The notes: generated by a model from the sequence alone, not told the origin. A stretch of DNA of 6,389 nt from an uncultured Lachnospiraceae bacterium (GCA_902784025.1 CACZTF010000250.1:1-6389), one strand, 5' to 3'. Positions 1 to 5,982 are shown, numbered from the stretch's first letter. Translations and numbers: made by a program.

Positions 1-688
1 GATTCTTTATTCCGGGTCCCACGAACTCCATAACCTTGTTCTTAACGTAACCCTTGTCAAACACTGCGCCGATGATAGCAAGCGCCACATCCTGGGGGCC
101 TACGCCTTTAACGGGCTCACCCTCCATGTATATAGCGATGACCTCAGGCATGGGTATATCATATGTCTTATCCAGAAGCTGCTTAACAAGCTCAGGACCA
201 CCTTCACCCACTGCCATGGTACCGATGGCGCCGTAACGGGTATGTGAGTCGGATCCCAGGATCATGCCTCCGCTCTCAGCCATCACCTCACGGGCATACT
301 GGTGGATAACTGCCTGATGGGGAGGCACATATGCGCCGCCGTACTTTTTGGCCGCAGAAAGGCCGAAGAGATGGTCATCCTCATTTATGGTACCGCCCAC
401 TGCACAAAGGGAATTATGGCAGTTTGTAAGCACATAAGGAATGGGGAAACGCTCAAGCCCCGATGCCCTGGCAGTCTGTATTATGCCCACATATGTGATA
501 TCGTGGGAAATGATCTTATCAAATTTCACCTGCAGGTTCTCCATGTTTCCTGAGGTGTTGTGGGCATCCAGGATGCCGTATGCCACGGTCTTCTTTTTCG
601 CCTCTGCCTGGACAACCGCATCAGCCGCCTGCCCCTCTTCCATTTTACCGTTTTTATAATATGCTCCCGCATCGCTGAGTCTGATCAT
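1..688 (-). CDS. Aconitase-superfamily hydratase (YbhJ-like), N-terminal part, cut by window edge
   Basis: About 229 codons of the N-terminus are visible; the gene continues beyond position 1. The protein has the look of the 4Fe-4S aconitase/isopropylmalate isomerase superfamily, closest by eye to the YbhJ-type 'hydratase' group rather than AcnA or LeuC. Seen directly: a DAHNTSGN stretch near residues 41-48, a conserved LTNCHNSLCAVGGTINEDDH block near 87-106, and the family GSDSHT substrate-binding motif at 145-150. The cluster-ligand cysteines of this family lie further C-terminal, outside the window, so activity cannot be judged. Two in-frame ATGs are adjacent (691 and 688). The Shine-Dalgarno GGAGG at 694-698 is 5 nt from the second and only 2 nt from the first, so 688 is preferred. 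It follows a 331-bp non-coding leader that may be regulatory. The substrate is unknown: citrate/isocitrate is possible, but this subgroup is poorly characterised. Confidence 0.85.
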   Translation of the reverse strand, partial: MIRLSDAGAYYKNGKMEEGQAADAVVQAEAKKKTVAYGILDAHNTSGNMENLQVKFDKIISHDITYVGIIQTARASGLERFPIPYVLTNCHNSLCAVGGTINEDDHLFGLSAAKKYGGAYVPPHQAVIHQYAREVMAESGGMILGSDSHTRYGAIGTMAVGEGGPELVKQLLDKTYDIPMPEVIAIYMEGEPVKGVGPQDVALAIIGAVFDKGYVKNKVMEFVGPGIKN

Positions 689-840
689 CATAACCTCCGT
701 TGTATTAAATGTAATTATATATTAATTGTTTTTAAAAATAATATTTAATTATTCTGACGTTGATTGAAACTAATACTAAAACAATTCAATTGTTTAGCCA
801 CTATTTAATTCTCAACCTGTATTTGATACAGTAAATACGT

Positions 841-920
841 ACTCTGAGTTTGCCGAATGATACTTTGCAAGCTTTGTTTTATACCATTCGACCACTCATC
901 AGAGCTGAGTTTGCTAAGGG
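841..920 (-). ncRNA. Candidate structured leader RNA upstream of the hydratase (unrecognised)
   Basis: On the minus strand, bases 892-881 can pair with 863-852 to form a 12-bp helix with a 17-nt loop. Three pairs are G-U, which become A-C mismatches on the plus strand, so an RNA from the minus strand is favoured. The helix is flanked by a 10-nt direct repeat, GCAAACTCAG, at 914-905 and 853-844. The ACTCA of the first copy pairs locally with TGAGT at 898-894 (5 bp, 7-nt loop). The second copy could take the same TGAGT and extend the long helix, so two folds would be mutually exclusive. It lies downstream of a plausible promoter and upstream of the hydratase. I do not recognise it as a T-box, cobalamin, TPP, SAM, glycine or c-di-GMP element. 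This is inference from one sequence. Confidence 0.3.
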
Positions 921-958
921 TACCCAATGTCGCTAACTGCTAAGTTGTAACCATTTTT

Positions 959-988
959 ATTGTATTGTAAACTAAGCAGGTTTGTCAG
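959..988 (-). promoter_or_regulatory. Candidate SigA-type promoter for the hydratase leader
   Basis: Minus strand -35 CTGACA (988-983, one mismatch to TTGACA), an 18-bp spacer, and -10 TACAAT (964-959, one mismatch to TATAAT). Transcription would begin near 952, giving a leader of about 260 nt before the hydratase start codon. The -35 overlaps the right arm of a hairpin that could belong to the 3' end of the HIT transcript. Confidence 0.45.
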
Positions 989-1028
989 CCGGCACAAACC
1001 ATTTAGCAATTCTTATTACGTGCTAAAT
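979..1028 (-). other. Tandem hairpins after the HIT stop codon (possible weak terminator)
   Basis: Two perfect inverted repeats abut each other: ATTTAGCA/TGCTAAAT (1001-1008 and 1021-1028, 12-nt loop), which contains the HIT stop codon, and GGTTTGT/ACAAACC (979-985 and 994-1000, 8-nt loop). Neither is followed by a clean U-tract on the minus strand; only the loosely T-containing TGCTTAGTTT follows. They may end or protect the HIT transcript, or may be protein-binding sites. Confidence 0.35.
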
Positions 1029-1433
1029 TATAATCCGCTCCTTCAGTTCCGCCAGCTTCTCCTCAGTCAGCTTACCCGGCTTCCATCCTACATTTACAGT
1101 ATCGCCCTTGTACCTGGGGATAAGATGCATATGAAAATGAAATACCGTCTGCCCTGCGATCTCTCCGTTATTCTGCACCACGTTCATGCCGTCATAATCC
1201 AGACCATCCCGCATGGCACATGCGATCTTCTTCGCCGCCAGAAACACCCCTGACGCCTGCTCGTCCGTCAGATCATAAATATTATCCGCATGATCCTTTG
1301 GCAGTATTAGGATATGCCCCTCACTTGCCGGACCGGCGTCAAATATGGCCTTCACCACATCATCCTCGTAAACCGCTTCCACCGGTATATCCCCGTTTGC
1401 CAGCTTACAAAAAATACAATCATCCTTTTTCAT
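1023..1433 (-). CDS. hit: HIT-family nucleotide-binding protein (HinT-like hydrolase)
   Basis: A 136-residue cytoplasmic protein of the histidine triad superfamily, whose members hydrolyse nucleoside phosphoramidates or dinucleotides. The active-site triad HFHMH lies at residues 99-103, inside the usual C-terminal block that continues LIPR. An N-terminal CxxC (C6, C9) plus H48 match the structural zinc site common in bacterial HIT proteins. The length is normal for the family. The chosen start is the ATG at 1433, preceded by AAAGGCGG with about 7 nt spacing. An in-frame TTG at 1451 would add six residues but has no ribosome-binding site. The gene has its own promoter downstream of the protease terminator, so it is probably transcribed alone. 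The biological substrate cannot be told from sequence. Confidence 0.95.
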   Translation of the reverse strand: MKKDDCIFCKLANGDIPVEAVYEDDVVKAIFDAGPASEGHILILPKDHADNIYDLTDEQASGVFLAAKKIACAMRDGLDYDGMNVVQNNGEIAGQTVFHFHMHLIPRYKGDTVNVGWKPGKLTEEKLAELKERIII

Positions 1434-1470
1434 GATCACACCGCCTTTCAAAAAAAATCATACTGTTTTG

Positions 1471-1498
1471 ATTGTAACATAAACAAAGGATTTCACAA
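1471..1498 (-). promoter_or_regulatory. Promoter of the HIT gene, extended -10 type
   Basis: Minus strand -35 TTGTGA (1498-1493), a 16-bp spacer, and -10 TACAAT (1476-1471). The -10 is preceded by TGT, giving TGTTACAAT, which fits the extended -10 pattern TGnTATAAT. Transcription would start about 30 nt upstream of the HIT start codon. It lies directly after the ctpA terminator, as expected for an independent unit. Confidence 0.55.
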
Positions 1499-1511
1499 AA
1501 TGAAAAAACTA

Positions 1512-1546
1512 TAAAAAAATAAGACAGGGAGACTACCCCTGTCTTA
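1512..1546 (-). terminator. Intrinsic terminator of the S41 protease gene
   Basis: On the minus strand TAAGACAGGG (1546-1537) pairs perfectly with CCCTGTCTTA (1529-1520) around a 7-nt loop and runs directly into a stretch of seven T at 1519-1513. It starts 12 nt after the protease stop codon. This is a canonical Rho-independent terminator. Confidence 0.93.
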
Positions 1547-1558
1547 CCCCGTCTGCTT

Positions 1559-2872
1559 TTACTCTCTCTTAAATACTTCAAGAGCATCCAGCAGCTGTGT
1601 ATCCTCTGTGGCATCTTCCGGAAGTTCTGACTCCACATCGGGCGTCAGTCCTTTTTTATTCCACACATGATGATCCGGGGAATACAGCTCTGCATCAGTA
1701 TATTTAACGGCACTTCCGTCTGTCAGTTTTACTACTCTCTGGGTTATACCTTTGCCAAAGGTGGTCGTTCCCACAAGCGGAGCTGCTTTATGATCCTGTA
1801 TCGCTGCCGCAAAGATCTCCGACGCAGAAGCGGTGTACTGATTGCACATCACGATAAACGGAATATCGAGCTTGTCAGGATCGGTTGCTTCAAATGTCTT
1901 ACGCGTACCATCCGAAAACTGCATACCACCCAGCGAACACTCCGGCAAAAGCTGATCCAGTATATTTATTGCTGCGCTTACTACACCGCCTGTATTGTTC
2001 CTGAGATCTATGATCAATCTCTCTATGCCTTTATCCTTCAATTCTTTAAGAGCAGAAGCAAACTGATCGGGGGTATTGGAGGTGAACTCCCGTATCCTTA
2101 TGTAACCTGTTATACCATCATCCAAAACAGCGGAATTTACGTATACCTCATCAATGGGTCTTCTTCCTACTGTAAATTCCAGTTCTTCTTCACCCCTTAA
2201 CACCTTGAGGCGTACCTCTGACTCATCCTCTGCACGAAGCTCTGTGATGGCGGCATCCGTACTCATTCCTCTTATATCTTTGTCATCTACAAATAAGATG
2301 TGGTCTCCTTCTTTTATACCTGCCTCTTCGGCTGATGAATTTTCAGAGAAACCTAAAACGAGCAGTCCTTTATCGTCTTCGCTTCTGCAAAGGATCCCCA
2401 CTCCGTAAAAAACAGCTCCCTGGATAGACTCCGAGAGCTTCTCATACTCCTGACTGTTATAATAAGTTGAATATTCGTCACCGTAGGCTTCTACATAAGC
2501 TTTGCATACAGCGTCTTCTGCAACGGCTTTATCAACGTCTCCGTAATAATAACCTTCCATAACACTCTCTATGGCAGAAAGTTTCTCTCCCACATTGGAT
2601 GAATCCATAGAGCCGGCTGAGGCCTCGGAATCTCCGCCCTGTGTATTAACAACAGTGTTTTCTTTTTTATCTTTATCAAATGCATTTTTATTAAATGTAA
2701 AAACACCAAAATGCAGCAGCAGGAGAACGGTTATAATGCCCAGTCCCAGGGTGATGAGCACACCTGCCGTAACACTCAATATGACAGCTTTGTTCATCTT
2801 TCGCTGTAATTCAACAGCCTTTTTTTGTTCCTCCGTATATTCGCTGGGAGGAGTTATATTATCGAAATTCAA
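1559..2872 (-). CDS. ctpA: Membrane-anchored S41 carboxy-terminal processing protease with PDZ domain
   Basis: A 437-residue protease of the CtpA/CtpB/Prc family. It has a short cytoplasmic N-terminus, one transmembrane segment at about 29-56, a low-complexity linker to about 95, a PDZ domain at about 155-237 (GVGI near 157-160, then EAGIKEGD) and the S41 catalytic core. The Ser-Lys-Gln triad is intact: S349 in TASASEIFAAA, K374 in TFGKGITQ and Q378. The 25-residue Ser-Lys and 4-residue Lys-Gln spacings match CtpB and Prc. The catalytic domain should face outside, where relatives trim or degrade envelope proteins and cell-wall enzymes. The start is TTG at 2872, the first usable start after an in-frame TAA, with GAGG and AAGG upstream; an ATG at residue 26 would cut into the membrane-segment flank and lacks a clear ribosome site. 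It has its own promoter and terminator although it follows ftsEX. CtpA versus CtpB naming is arbitrary. Confidence 0.95.
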   Translation of the reverse strand: MNFDNITPPSEYTEEQKKAVELQRKMNKAVILSVTAGVLITLGLGIITVLLLLHFGVFTFNKNAFDKDKKENTVVNTQGGDSEASAGSMDSSNVGEKLSAIESVMEGYYYGDVDKAVAEDAVCKAYVEAYGDEYSTYYNSQEYEKLSESIQGAVFYGVGILCRSEDDKGLLVLGFSENSSAEEAGIKEGDHILFVDDKDIRGMSTDAAITELRAEDESEVRLKVLRGEEELEFTVGRRPIDEVYVNSAVLDDGITGYIRIREFTSNTPDQFASALKELKDKGIERLIIDLRNNTGGVVSAAINILDQLLPECSLGGMQFSDGTRKTFEATDPDKLDIPFIVMCNQYTASASEIFAAAIQDHKAAPLVGTTTFGKGITQRVVKLTDGSAVKYTDAELYSPDHHVWNKKGLTPDVESELPEDATEDTQLLDALEVFKRE

Positions 2873-2900
2873 AATACCTTACCTCGTATTGCGTTGTTCT

Positions 2901-2914
2901 AAAAGATATCTTTT
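2901..2914. promoter_or_regulatory. 14-bp perfect palindrome at the ctpA transcription start region
   Basis: AAAAGATATCTTTT is a perfect palindrome starting 3 bp downstream of the TATAAT box, covering the expected transcription start. The placement is typical of a repressor operator, but AT-rich palindromes are common by chance and no matching regulator is visible. Confidence 0.3.
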
Positions 2915-2916
2915 TG

Positions 2917-2947
2917 ATTATACTATATATTACCATGTATGTGTCAA
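2917..2947 (-). promoter_or_regulatory. Candidate promoter of the S41 protease gene
   Basis: Minus strand consensus -35 TTGACA (2947-2942) and consensus -10 TATAAT (2922-2917), separated by 19 bp, which is longer than the ideal 17. The start would be near 2910, giving a leader of about 38 nt. Both hexamers being perfect makes this credible despite the spacing; the overlong spacer could leave room for an activator. Confidence 0.55.
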
Positions 2948-2949
2948 GT

Positions 2950-3086
2950 GAAGATATTGACTAAAACAGCTTTTTCTGTTTGTAATTATATCCGGCTCAT
3001 ACTTCAGGCACATCCGATACACCCAGGATACCTCTTCAACACTTAAAGCCCGGGCCCGGCCGGCGGTCAATGCATCATGGTACCGG
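2950..3086. other. Unexplained segment with a G/C-only run between ftsX terminator and ctpA promoter
   Basis: No gene is recognised. Positions 3048-3066 are 19 consecutive G/C bases containing the nested palindromes CCGGGCCCGG (3050-3059) and CCGGCCGG (3056-3063), in contrast to the AT-rich DNA around them. A minus-strand frame stays open across the whole segment (63 codons from a GTG at 3121), but that start sits inside the terminator hairpin. A small hairpin AAACAG/CTGTTT sits near 2964-2981. It could be a decayed gene fragment, a small repeat element or part of a regulatory region. Confidence 0.4.
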
Positions 3087-3142
3087 CAAGGTTTAAAAAA
3101 GTCTCTTATGTGCAAGCACACAGAGACCTTTTTAAAACCTTG
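3087..3142 (-). terminator. Long hairpin terminator of the ftsEX unit
   Basis: On the minus strand the core stem GTCTC (3127-3123) with GAGAC (3105-3101) encloses a further stem ending in GTGC-TT-GCAC. The stem is followed by TTTTTT at 3100-3095. The U-tract pairs with an upstream A-tract, and the outer arms CAAGG (3142) and CCTTG (3087) extend the pairing to about 27 bp with only small bulges. It begins 25 nt after the ftsX stop codon. Pairing includes G-U pairs that work only for minus-strand RNA. It is longer than an ordinary terminator. Confidence 0.75.
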
Positions 3143-3167
3143 TCATTCTAAAAACAGTGACACTTAT

Positions 3168-4076
3168 TTACACATTTTCATGTTTTCTCAGAGCAAACAA
3201 ACTTCCCAGGATACCAATAGCAAGTCCGAGTATAAGGGATACCGGTATGAGCACCCTGAACACTGTCATGACCGGAAGGAATGCCAGGAGATTGTTCAAT
3301 ACGCTGAACCTTGTCATTACAAATTCTATGATCTGTCTGTACAGGAAGAATAATGCAAACAACGGTATTATGGATCCTATCAGACCTATAGCTATACCTT
3401 CTACAAAGAATGGCGCATTTACAAATCCGTCCGTGGCTCCCACGTATTTCATGATGGATATCTCATCTTTACGCACCGTTATACCCAGCACTATAGTGTT
3501 GGTAATAAGGAATATGGATACCGCCAGAAGAATTATAATGACTGCGATCGACACATATCCCGCCAGCCGCGCTGCCGTGGAGATATTACGCGCCACTTCT
3601 GCCGACCGGTTTACCTGTCTTACATTCTCAATACCTTCAAGATAACTTACCAGACTGTCCTGTTTCGAGGTGTCTGCCAGATAAACCGAGTATGATGCGG
3701 AGTTTGCAAGAGGATTGTCATCCTTAAATCCCTCTGCAAGATACTCGTATTCGCCGAAATACTGGGATTTAAAATTCTCCCACGCCTCCTCGGCAGTTGT
3801 AAATTCTAAGTGATCCACCTCTTCCCTGAGCTTTATCTCTTCTCCTATAGCTTCAATACGGGCCTCCGATGTACCTTCATCAAAGAACACCGTTACAGCG
3901 ACCTTATTCCCGGCACTTTTTATCATATGCTGGGAATTAGCTGCAATAGAATAGAACACGCCGAAAAGGAAAATACATGCTGCTATCGTTGCTATAGATG
4001 CAATAGAAAAGAGTTTATTTCTGTGTATGTTCTTAAATCCCTGTTTTAACTGATAACCCGCTGTACTAATCTTCAT
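3168..4076 (-). CDS. ftsX: Cell division protein FtsX (ABC transporter permease-like)
   Basis: A 302-residue inner-membrane protein with the four-helix FtsX layout: TM1 at about 22-46, a large extracellular loop at 47-170, TM2 at about 171-200, TM3 at 221-249 and TM4 at 270-296. The cytoplasmic motif RKDEISIMKYVGAT (202-215), where FtsE couples, is intact. With FtsE it forms a complex that does not transport a substrate but uses ATP hydrolysis to activate peptidoglycan hydrolases (CwlO in Bacillus, PcsB in Streptococcus) through the outer loop. The start is the ATG at 4076, which has GGGTGG 8 nt upstream and overlaps the end of ftsE by 11 bp, implying translational coupling. A GTG at 4088 would add four residues but falls within that Shine-Dalgarno sequence, so it is unlikely. 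Confidence 0.95.
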   Translation of the reverse strand: MKISTAGYQLKQGFKNIHRNKLFSIASIATIAACIFLFGVFYSIAANSQHMIKSAGNKVAVTVFFDEGTSEARIEAIGEEIKLREEVDHLEFTTAEEAWENFKSQYFGEYEYLAEGFKDDNPLANSASYSVYLADTSKQDSLVSYLEGIENVRQVNRSAEVARNISTAARLAGYVSIAVIIILLAVSIFLITNTIVLGITVRKDEISIMKYVGATDGFVNAPFFVEGIAIGLIGSIIPLFALFFLYRQIIEFVMTRFSVLNNLLAFLPVMTVFRVLIPVSLILGLAIGILGSLFALRKHENV

Positions 4077-4752
4077 ATCCGAATCCACCCTTTGCCATAT
4101 CGCTTATTATCTTACCCTCACTCATAGTGATGGTCCTTTGCTTCATCTGCTGCACAATATCCAGATTGTGAGTAACCACGAGCACCGTGGTCCCCTGCTT
4201 GTTAGCCAGTTCTATAAGCTTCATGATCTCTTCACTGGTAACGACATCAAGGTTACCTGTAGGCTCATCGCAAAGCAGCACATCCGGCTCATTTACCAAA
4301 GCGCGCGCAATAGCTACCCTCTGCTGCTCACCACCTGAAAGCTCCTTGGGGTTTGCCTTATATTTATCAAGAAGACCCACCATCGAGAGCATCTTGAGCA
4401 CATTTTTCTTAATATCTTTTGCCGGCACCTCTATAACCTTCTGGGCAAATGCGATATTGTCATAGACCGATCTGTCCTCAAGAAGACGGAAATCCTGGAA
4501 AACAACTCCTATATTCCTTCTGATGAAAGGAAGACTTTTTCTCCTGACATCATTCATAACATTTCCGTTTACGACTATCCGTCCTCCGGTAGGCTCCAAC
4601 TCCTTAAGCAAAAGCTTCATAAGCGTAGACTTGCCGGAGCCGGACTTTCCGACCACAAACACAAACTCTCCTTTTTTAACATGAAGGTTCACATTACTTA
4701 TACCCACAATGTCTTTAGAGTAAGTTTTGCTTACATTCTCCATTATTATCAT
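4066..4752 (-). CDS. ftsE: Cell division ATP-binding protein FtsE
   Basis: A 228-residue ABC ATPase that drives FtsX. All motifs are present: Walker A GKSGSGKS at 35-42, Q-loop Q86, ABC signature LSGGEQQ at 138-144, Walker B VLLCDEP at 158-164 with catalytic E163, D-loop NLD at 167-169 and the switch histidine H195. The opening MIIMENVSKTY is typical of FtsE and separates it from LolD/MacB-type ATPases, as does the adjoining ftsX. The start at ATG 4752 is supported by AGAGG 7 nt upstream; an internal ATG at 4743 lacks one. The length matches the family. It is the first gene of an ftsE-ftsX unit, 98 bp after a PucR-type regulator. Confidence 0.96.
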   Translation of the reverse strand: MIIMENVSKTYSKDIVGISNVNLHVKKGEFVFVVGKSGSGKSTLMKLLLKELEPTGGRIVVNGNVMNDVRRKSLPFIRRNIGVVFQDFRLLEDRSVYDNIAFAQKVIEVPAKDIKKNVLKMLSMVGLLDKYKANPKELSGGEQQRVAIARALVNEPDVLLCDEPTGNLDVVTSEEIMKLIELANKQGTTVLVVTHNLDIVQQMKQRTITMSEGKIISDMAKGGFGYED

Positions 4753-4800
4753 TACAGTACCTCTGTTCCCTTTTTTCTTTCTGCCTGCTAATATGTAAAC

Positions 4801-4837
4801 AAAATGATCTTTACAGTAATATTTAAATGATCATTTT
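4801..4837. repeat. Repeated AAATGATC motif with palindrome upstream of ftsE
   Basis: AAATGATC occurs at 4802-4809 and 4825-4832, 23 bp apart. The second copy is half of a perfect 12-bp palindrome, AAATGATCATTT (4825-4836). On the minus strand AAAATGATC (4837-4829) and GATCATTTT (4809-4801) could pair around a 19-nt loop and act as a weak terminator for the upstream regulator gene. The two-turn spacing equally suits an operator controlling ftsEX, perhaps for the neighbouring regulator. A weak minus-strand promoter (TTGTTA, 16 bp, TATTAC) overlaps the motif. Confidence 0.4.
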
Positions 4838-4850
4838 TAACAACTGATAA

Positions 4851-5939
4851 CTATTTCTTTTCCTGCAGATCTTTGTATTTTTTATTCACCATGCTTGACA
4901 GTCTGAAGGTCATGGCATCATCGAAATTCCTGACATCCAGACCTATCTGGTTATACAACTTGTTCAGTCTGTAAATAAGCGTATTCCTGTGAATAAACAT
5001 CTTTCGTGCCGTTTCTGAAATATTCAGCGAATTCTCAAAGAAAACCTCTACCGTGTAAAGTATTTCCTCATCGATACTGTCCATCTCGCCGCTTTTAAAA
5101 TTTTCCGAGATAAAATCAACACATATATTCTCGTCAAGGGTATTTATTATACGCCCTGCACCCAGCTTCTCGTAAGAGATCAGGGTCTCTTTAGGCAGAA
5201 ACAGTTCCGCTACTTCCAAAGCTGTTATAGCCTGCCTGTAGGATCTTATAAGCTTCTCCAGCTTGTCCACCCCCAGGCCGTAACCTATACGCAGCACGCC
5301 GCTGTCACTTCCGCCCAGCAATCTGAATATCTCTTCAGCCTTTGCAGCAGCCTTATCATCCGTAAGCCCTCCGACTATCACGGCTGTTTTCCCACGCTCG
5401 ACTGAAACCACATACACGTCATCCGTGTTTGCAAATGTATTACGTGCCTTAGTGAGTATCGCAGACTCCCGGCCTTCCTGTGCCTGCACGATGAAAATAC
5501 GTCTGATCTCCCCCGGATCTATGCCGAGATAATTCGCCTCGCTTTCGATATTTGTATGAAGTATATTATCCAACAGAAGATTGCTCAGCAGATCGTTTAC
5601 CGGAGTACGCGACTCATTGCCTTTCAAAACCTGTTTAACCTGTAAAGCAAGAAATTCCGCTATCATGTTTCTCTCCCGGGCTTCTCCCAGGAGCACCACG
5701 ATAAAGTCGATATCAGCCCCTCCATAACGATCCTTAAGCAGATAGATACCTCTGCCGTCATGGCACATCTTGTCAGAAAGGGCAAATGTTGCCAGCAGCC
5801 TTTCTTCGTCATGCAGCGGTTCTCTGGTAAAAGCCTTTAAAGAACCATTATCATCTGCGACCAGGACATCCAGTGATGTAATTTTTTTTATCTCTTCCAA
5901 TGCTTCATTCAGCATGTTTCCCGAGATCACGCGTCTCAC
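4851..5939 (-). CDS. PucR/CdaR-family transcriptional regulator
   Basis: A 362-residue cytoplasmic protein. The C-terminus carries the PucR-type helix-turn-helix at about 297-350, with FFENSLNISETARKMFIHRNT (300-320) and IYRLNKL just after; this arrangement marks CdaR/PucR regulators. The middle (about 145-245), with RIFIVQAQEG, YVVSVERGKTAVIVGG and RIGYGLG, looks like the degenerate GGDEF-like domain of the CdaR group. The first 110 residues form a poorly conserved sensory region, ligand unknown. The start is GTG at 5939, with GGGGGAAG upstream; a GTG at 5930 preceded by AGGTGAG is a real alternative, giving a protein three residues shorter. Known members respond to sugar diacids or purine breakdown, but no such metabolic genes are here. 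Its place directly ahead of ftsEX suggests, without proving, a role in envelope or division control. Confidence 0.85.
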   Translation of the reverse strand: MRRVISGNMLNEALEEIKKITSLDVLVADDNGSLKAFTREPLHDEERLLATFALSDKMCHDGRGIYLLKDRYGGADIDFIVVLLGEARERNMIAEFLALQVKQVLKGNESRTPVNDLLSNLLLDNILHTNIESEANYLGIDPGEIRRIFIVQAQEGRESAILTKARNTFANTDDVYVVSVERGKTAVIVGGLTDDKAAAKAEEIFRLLGGSDSGVLRIGYGLGVDKLEKLIRSYRQAITALEVAELFLPKETLISYEKLGAGRIINTLDENICVDFISENFKSGEMDSIDEEILYTVEVFFENSLNISETARKMFIHRNTLIYRLNKLYNQIGLDVRNFDDAMTFRLSSMVNKKYKDLQEKK

Positions 5940-5965
5940 CTCACTTCCCCCAAGACCCGTACCAT

Positions 5966-5974
5966 TCTATAGCA
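5966..5974 (-). promoter_or_regulatory. Weak candidate -10 for the PucR-type regulator
   Basis: The minus strand reads TGCTATAGA, an approximate extended -10, about 27 bp before the GTG start and just after the cvfB terminator. No clear -35 is visible because the upstream DNA is the terminator T-tract. Confidence 0.25.
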
Positions 5975-5982
5975 TATAGTAC

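Larger units (their letters stand above)
692..1022. other. 331-bp non-coding region between HIT gene and hydratase
   Basis: No convincing coding sequence on either strand. Reading along the minus strand it holds: hairpins just after the HIT stop codon; a SigA-like promoter at 959-988; a potentially structured stretch at about 841-920; a tight hairpin at 817-831 (CTGTAT, 3-nt loop, ATACAG); a weak hairpin at 776-797 (CTAAA/TTTAG outer, CAAT/ATTG inner) without a U-tract; and then about 80 bp of very AT-rich DNA. The AT-rich part contains a TATAAT at 714-719 that could be a second -10 close to the hydratase, but no recognisable -35 precedes it. The pentamer GCTAA/TTAGC recurs six times in the region and its border. 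Confidence 0.7.

Noticed and set aside
776..797. CTAAA.../...TTTAG hairpin as a terminator of a small RNA
   Set aside because: It is AT-rich with a bulge and is followed by TATTAATAG, not a U-tract.
851..910. Hammerhead-ribozyme-like core: CTGATGAG followed by CGAA on the minus strand
   Set aside because: The intervening GTGGTC cannot form stem II, the core reads GAAT instead of GAAA, and the sequence after the would-be cleavage site does not pair with the segment before CTGATGA to make stem I.
960..1253. 97-codon plus-strand ORF covering part of the gap and the HIT 3' half
   Set aside because: It overlaps the HIT histidine triad region antisense and has no coding signature; the gap portion is better explained by promoter and hairpins.
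1667..2200. 177-codon plus-strand ORF
   Set aside because: It lies entirely opposite the S41 protease, whose catalytic motifs confirm the minus-strand reading; the plus-strand protein has no recognisable features.
2964..2981. AAACAG/CTGTTT hairpin as a terminator
   Set aside because: A 6-bp AT-rich stem with no T-tract following on the minus strand, and no gene on the plus strand that would use it.
2930..3121. 63-codon minus-strand ORF between ftsX and ctpA
   Set aside because: Its GTG start lies in the loop region of the ftsEX terminator hairpin, and its end overlaps the ctpA promoter -35. No family is recognised. It is kept only as a possible remnant.
3157..3645. 162-codon plus-strand ORF
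   Set aside because: It is a shadow of ftsX, opposite its membrane helices, with no ribosome-binding site or family signature.
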